From positions 1 through 8,192 of the forward strand of contig JAEMTW010000072.1 in the NCBI GenBank assembly GCA_016462095.1: DNA of 8,192 nucleotides, read 5' to 3'. Position numbers and translations under genes: made by a program. A model generated the notes under the pieces. It ran no database searches and was not told where the DNA came from. It worked only from the letters and a program-made list of their open reading frames with translations. The DNA is from Thermoleophilia bacterium (GTDB lineage Bacteria > Actinomycetota > Thermoleophilia > Gaiellales > F1-60-MAGs149). Positions 5,910 to 8,192 of this stretch are shown here, one piece after another (positions within the stretch are counted from its first letter, which is position 1; each line of letters starts with the position of its first letter).

Positions 5910-5936
5910 GTGTCGAAGCAGGGAGTGGTGCGGTGA
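5910..5936 (+). CDS. Possible eight-codon leader peptide before nagA
   Basis: A GTG-initiated frame encoding MSKQGVVR ends in a TGA that shares the four bases GTGA with the nagA start at 5933. It has its own strong ribosome binding site, GGGAGG at 5899-5904, five bases before the GTG. That site is better placed than anything else in the spacer. If translated, it would couple ribosome flow into nagA. A weak -10-like TACAGT at 5878-5883 would give a transcript that includes the site; TACGTT at 5893-5898 would not. It could equally be chance, with GGGAG at 5921-5925 serving nagA directly. Confidence 0.3.
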   Translation: MSKQGVVR

Positions 5937-7063
5937 GGCTACTGACCGATCTGCAGTGGCTCAACGCTGACGGTGCGCTCGCTGACGGCTGGATCCTGAT
6001 CGAAAGCGATCGGATCAGCGACTGTGGGCACGGCGCTGCGCCGCAGCCGGAGGAGGCATCTGTCGAGTCGCTTGAGGGTGCGATCGTGCTACCGGGCTTT
6101 ATCGACCTGCACTGCCACGGTGGAGGGGGAGGGTCGTATCTGTCGGGCTCGACGGAGGAGGCGCACCAAGCGGCGCTGACGCATCGCCGACATGGCACGA
6201 CGACGAGCCTTGGCAGCCTGGCTTCGGCGTCGCACGGCGATCTACTGCGACAGATTGAGGCGCTGCTTCCGCTCGCCGCCGACGGCACGCTGGCGGGTAT
6301 CCACCTTGAAGGGCCATGGTTGGCGCCGGACTACTGTGGTGCACACGATCCCAACGTTCTCCGTGGTGTCGCCGACGATCAGTTGGCCGAGTTGCTTGCC
6401 AGCGGTCAGATCGCGATGGTGACGTTGGCGCCCGAGGTTGATGGTGCACTCGCTGCGATCCCGAGACTCGTCGCTGCGGGAGCAGTCGTGGCGATTGGAC
6501 ACACCGGTGCGGATGAGGCGGTGATCAAACAAGCAATTGACGCCGGCGCGCGTGTTGCGACCCACTTGTTCAATGCGATGCCACCGTTGCATCATCGAAA
6601 GCCGGGTCCCGCAGCGACGCTTCTGCTTGATGACCGGGTGACGCTCGAGCTGATCGCCGATCTCGAGCATGTGGCGCCGGCGATGCTGGAACTGGCTATC
6701 CGGGTTGCCGGGCCAGACCGCGTCGCGTTGGTGACCGATGCGATTGCGGCAGCCGACGATGGCGATGGCGACCACCGACTGGGCAACATGGACGTCGTCG
6801 TCTCGGGTGGCGTTGCCCGCCTGCGCGAGGGGGGAGCGTTGGCCGGGAGCACCCTCACACAGGATGTGGCACTGCGACAGCTGGTCGAGGTCGTTGGCGT
6901 TGATTTGTCGGCAGCCTCCACGATGCTCTCGGCCACACCTGCCCACGCGCTCGGTCTGACCGACCGTGGACAGATTGCTCCAGGCCTGCGTGCCGACCTC
7001 GTCGTGCTGACACCGACGCTCGAGGTCATTGACGTCATTCGCGCCGGCGTTCGCGTGGACTAG
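5933..7063 (+). CDS. nagA: N-acetylglucosamine-6-phosphate deacetylase
   Basis: A 376-residue amidohydrolase that removes acetate from GlcNAc-6-phosphate to give glucosamine-6-phosphate, feeding glycolysis or wall precursor synthesis. The order of marks is right: LPGFIDLHCHGGGGG at 53-67 (metal-site H60 and H62), GIHLEGPWLAP at 122-132 (metal ligand E126), AIGHTGA at 187-193 (H190), THLFNAMPPLHHRKPG at 210-225 (H211), catalytic D269 in LVTDAIAAAD, and the late GSTLTQDVALRQL and TPAHALGLTDRGQIAPGLRA blocks. The GTG at 5933 is chosen because GGGAG lies seven bases upstream and the family's short beta-sandwich N terminus begins there. The frame is open far upstream, but only antisense to the aldo/keto reductase. 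No nagB deaminase is in the window. The gene is divergent from the reductase, and its stop overlaps that of the ROK kinase on the other strand. Confidence 0.93.
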   Translation: MRLLTDLQWLNADGALADGWILIESDRISDCGHGAAPQPEEASVESLEGAIVLPGFIDLHCHGGGGGSYLSGSTEEAHQAALTHRRHGTTTSLGSLASASHGDLLRQIEALLPLAADGTLAGIHLEGPWLAPDYCGAHDPNVLRGVADDQLAELLASGQIAMVTLAPEVDGALAAIPRLVAAGAVVAIGHTGADEAVIKQAIDAGARVATHLFNAMPPLHHRKPGPAATLLLDDRVTLELIADLEHVAPAMLELAIRVAGPDRVALVTDAIAAADDGDGDHRLGNMDVVVSGGVARLREGGALAGSTLTQDVALRQLVEVVGVDLSAASTMLSATPAHALGLTDRGQIAPGLRADLVVLTPTLEVIDVIRAGVRVD

Positions 7064-8031
7064 CGCTGCGAGAGACGATCGCCGGCGACGAGCGCGGCAC
7101 CAAGTGCGCCACAGTCGTCTCCGAGTTCGGAGAGGACAATCTGGCTTGCGACGTCGGAACGCAGTAGGACTGGCTGCGCGGCGGCGCGGACGTCATTGAG
7201 GAAGCGATCGCCAAGTCGAGTCGCCAGGCCACCACCAATCACCACACAGTCGACGTCGAGCAGATTTGTGGCACTGCCAGCCGCCGTACCGACCGCACGT
7301 GCGGCCTGTGCGATCAGTTCTAACGCGAGCTCGTCTCGTTGCAGGCAGGCATCGAGCCAGACGCGGCTCGTCAGGCGGGACCGTCCTTGCTGCTCCATCA
7401 ATTCAAAGAGCATCGTGGGGCGGCCCGCTTGATGCTGTTGGCGAGCGGCCTGCTCGAGTGCGCCGCGTCCGGCGTAGGCCTCAAGGCAACCGTTGCGTCC
7501 ACAGCCACAACGGTGCCCGTCTTGGACGATCACCGTGTGGCCGATCTCGCCTGCGGCACCAGTCCCCAGCCAGAGGTCGTTGTTCAAAATCAGCCCACCG
7601 CCAACACCCGTGCCGCAGAAGATGCCAAGCAGGTTGGCTCTGCCGCGACCAACCCCGAGCCGATGCTCAGCCACGATGCTGGCTTGGACGTCGTTCGCGA
7701 GTGCGACGGGCACGCCAAACATGTCGCCGACAATCTCACTGACTGGTACGGGCTGGTCCCAGCCTGCGACGTTAACGGCCTGCAGGACGATGCCCGCGGC
7801 AACATCGATCTGGCCGGGCGCACCAATACCGATCGTGGCGACAGCAGATGCTGGCTGATCGGCTCGCACGAGCAGGTGTTCGATCGTTTCCTTGACGGCC
7901 GCAAGTACGGCACTCGGGCCACCCGTGACAGGGGTTGTGCCCCGCTTGCGGGCTACGATCGAGTCGTCGTCGGCGACGAGCAACGTCTGGATCTTTGTCG
8001 CACCAAGATCGACGCCCACGCGTAAGCTCAT
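7060..8031 (-). CDS. ROK family sugar kinase (glucokinase or N-acetylglucosamine kinase-like)
   Basis: A 323-residue ROK-family kinase that phosphorylates a hexose with ATP at the 6-OH. Numbered from M1 at 8031, it has the phosphate-binding loop VGVDLGATKIQ (D8), the catalytic Asp in ANDVQASI (D114), the adenosine/phosphate block GTGVGGGLIL at about 140-149, GEIGHTVI (E162, H165) and the ROK zinc site H173 with CGCGRNGCLE (C175, C177, C182). A second nucleotide block is VIGGGLATRLG. There is no N-terminal helix-turn-helix, so it is an enzyme rather than a ROK repressor. A TTG at 8094 in the same frame would add 21 residues with no homology signal; the 8031 ATG starts just before the first strand and has a weak GGA eight bases upstream. 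Sequence alone does not separate glucose from GlcNAc; the nagA neighbour slightly favours an amino sugar. Confidence 0.9.
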   Translation of the reverse strand: MSLRVGVDLGATKIQTLLVADDDSIVARKRGTTPVTGGPSAVLAAVKETIEHLLVRADQPASAVATIGIGAPGQIDVAAGIVLQAVNVAGWDQPVPVSEIVGDMFGVPVALANDVQASIVAEHRLGVGRGRANLLGIFCGTGVGGGLILNNDLWLGTGAAGEIGHTVIVQDGHRCGCGRNGCLEAYAGRGALEQAARQQHQAGRPTMLFELMEQQGRSRLTSRVWLDACLQRDELALELIAQAARAVGTAAGSATNLLDVDCVVIGGGLATRLGDRFLNDVRAAAQPVLLRSDVASQIVLSELGDDCGALGAALVAGDRLSQR

Positions 8032-8142
8032 CGGTTCGTTCCAGTCGTGTGCTGAGAGCAATTCCTGTCCACGCGGGACGACGTTACCACTCAACGGTAA
8101 AGGCCTGACAGAAGAATCGGCGTTCGATCAAGATGATCCGGG

Positions 8143-8148
8143 TAGACT
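8143..8148 (+). promoter_or_regulatory. Candidate -10 box for leaderless secG
   Basis: TAGACT ends exactly six bases before the ATG at 8155, with GCGGGC between and no real Shine-Dalgarno. This is the same TANNNT-N6-ATG layout as at the TSUP, GDPD and aldo/keto reductase genes. No clear -35 is present. Confidence 0.4.
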
Positions 8149-8154
8149 GCGGGC

Positions 8155-8192
8155 ATGCTTGAAGGCGTCTTTGTTGCACTGCAGGTCATCCT
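8155..8192 (+). CDS. secG: Start of a membrane protein, probably SecG (3' end outside window)
   Basis: Only 12 complete codons are visible, MLEGVFVALQVI, followed by a partial Leu codon. A short N terminus with an immediate hydrophobic helix of this pattern is typical of SecG, the small SecYEG translocon subunit with two membrane helices. In Gram-positives secG often lies near central-carbon genes, which fits loosely with the kinase. The identification rests on a dozen residues, so another small membrane protein is possible. Confidence 0.45.
   Translation, partial: MLEGVFVALQVI

Noticed and set aside
5114..5932. The nagA frame stays open for about 820 bases upstream of the GTG at 5933, suggesting a fusion protein.
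   Set aside because: That stretch is antisense to the aldo/keto reductase, which has a complete catalytic tetrad; the upstream translation shows no family motif. NagA homology begins at 5933.
8032..8094. TTG start at 8094 adding 21 residues to the ROK kinase.
   Set aside because: No ribosome binding site or homology supports the extension; the ATG at 8031 lies directly before the conserved first strand. A -10-like TAACGT at 8086-8081 (- strand) lies downstream of the TTG.
1..8192. Search for mobile elements, att duplications of the tRNA 3' end, CRISPR repeats, toxin-antitoxin or defence genes.
   Set aside because: No transposase, integrase, regularly spaced repeats or partial copy of the tRNA-Thr 3' end was seen; all sizeable genes are metabolic, transport or information-processing genes.

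Overview
The window looks like chromosomal DNA from a G+C-rich Gram-positive bacterium. My best guess is a deep-branching Actinomycetota lineage such as Thermoleophilia. This is inferred from the codon bias (strong G/C third positions, GTG starts), a Spo0H/SigH-type sigma factor next to cysS and rlmB, a tRNA without an encoded CCA end, and several start codons with no Shine-Dalgarno sequence but a -10-like hexamer just upstream. No marker pins the organism to a genus.

Layout. At the left end, cysS (3' part only) overlaps rlmB by four bases on the + strand; together they supply tRNA-Cys charging and 23S rRNA ribose methylation. After a gene-free gap with a candidate promoter and several short dyads comes a sigma-70 family factor (SigH type), then a TSUP (TauE/SafE) membrane transporter whose start lies nine bases past the sigma stop. 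Convergent to it is a glycerophosphodiester phosphodiesterase (GDPD) gene on the - strand, with a good intrinsic terminator over its 3' end. Upstream of GDPD, also on the - strand, is tRNA-Thr(UGU). A family 4 glycosyltransferase (+) follows and converges on an aldo/keto reductase (-). The reductase is divergent from nagA (+), which is preceded by an eight-codon GTG-initiated open frame that overlaps the nagA start. nagA converges on a ROK-family sugar kinase (-), and the two genes share one CTAG as stop codons on both strands. The last 38 bases hold the start of a membrane protein, probably SecG.

How the genes relate. cysS-rlmB-sigH is a conserved block that also occurs, with small extra genes, in Bacillus. 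nagA and the ROK kinase fit amino-sugar or hexose use and wall recycling, although they are not co-transcribed. The other genes are single-gene units packed tightly: convergent gaps are 12 and 6 bases, and one pair overlaps by 4. I see no insertion sequence, phage gene, CRISPR array, toxin or defence system, so the gene content is ordinary.

The most interesting signal is regulatory. Four protein genes (TSUP, GDPD, aldo/keto reductase, SecG) have a TANNNT hexamer exactly six bases before ATG, as expected for leaderless mRNAs. Three - strand promoters (GDPD, tRNA-Thr, aldo/keto reductase) share the same nine bases, CGCTACGCT.
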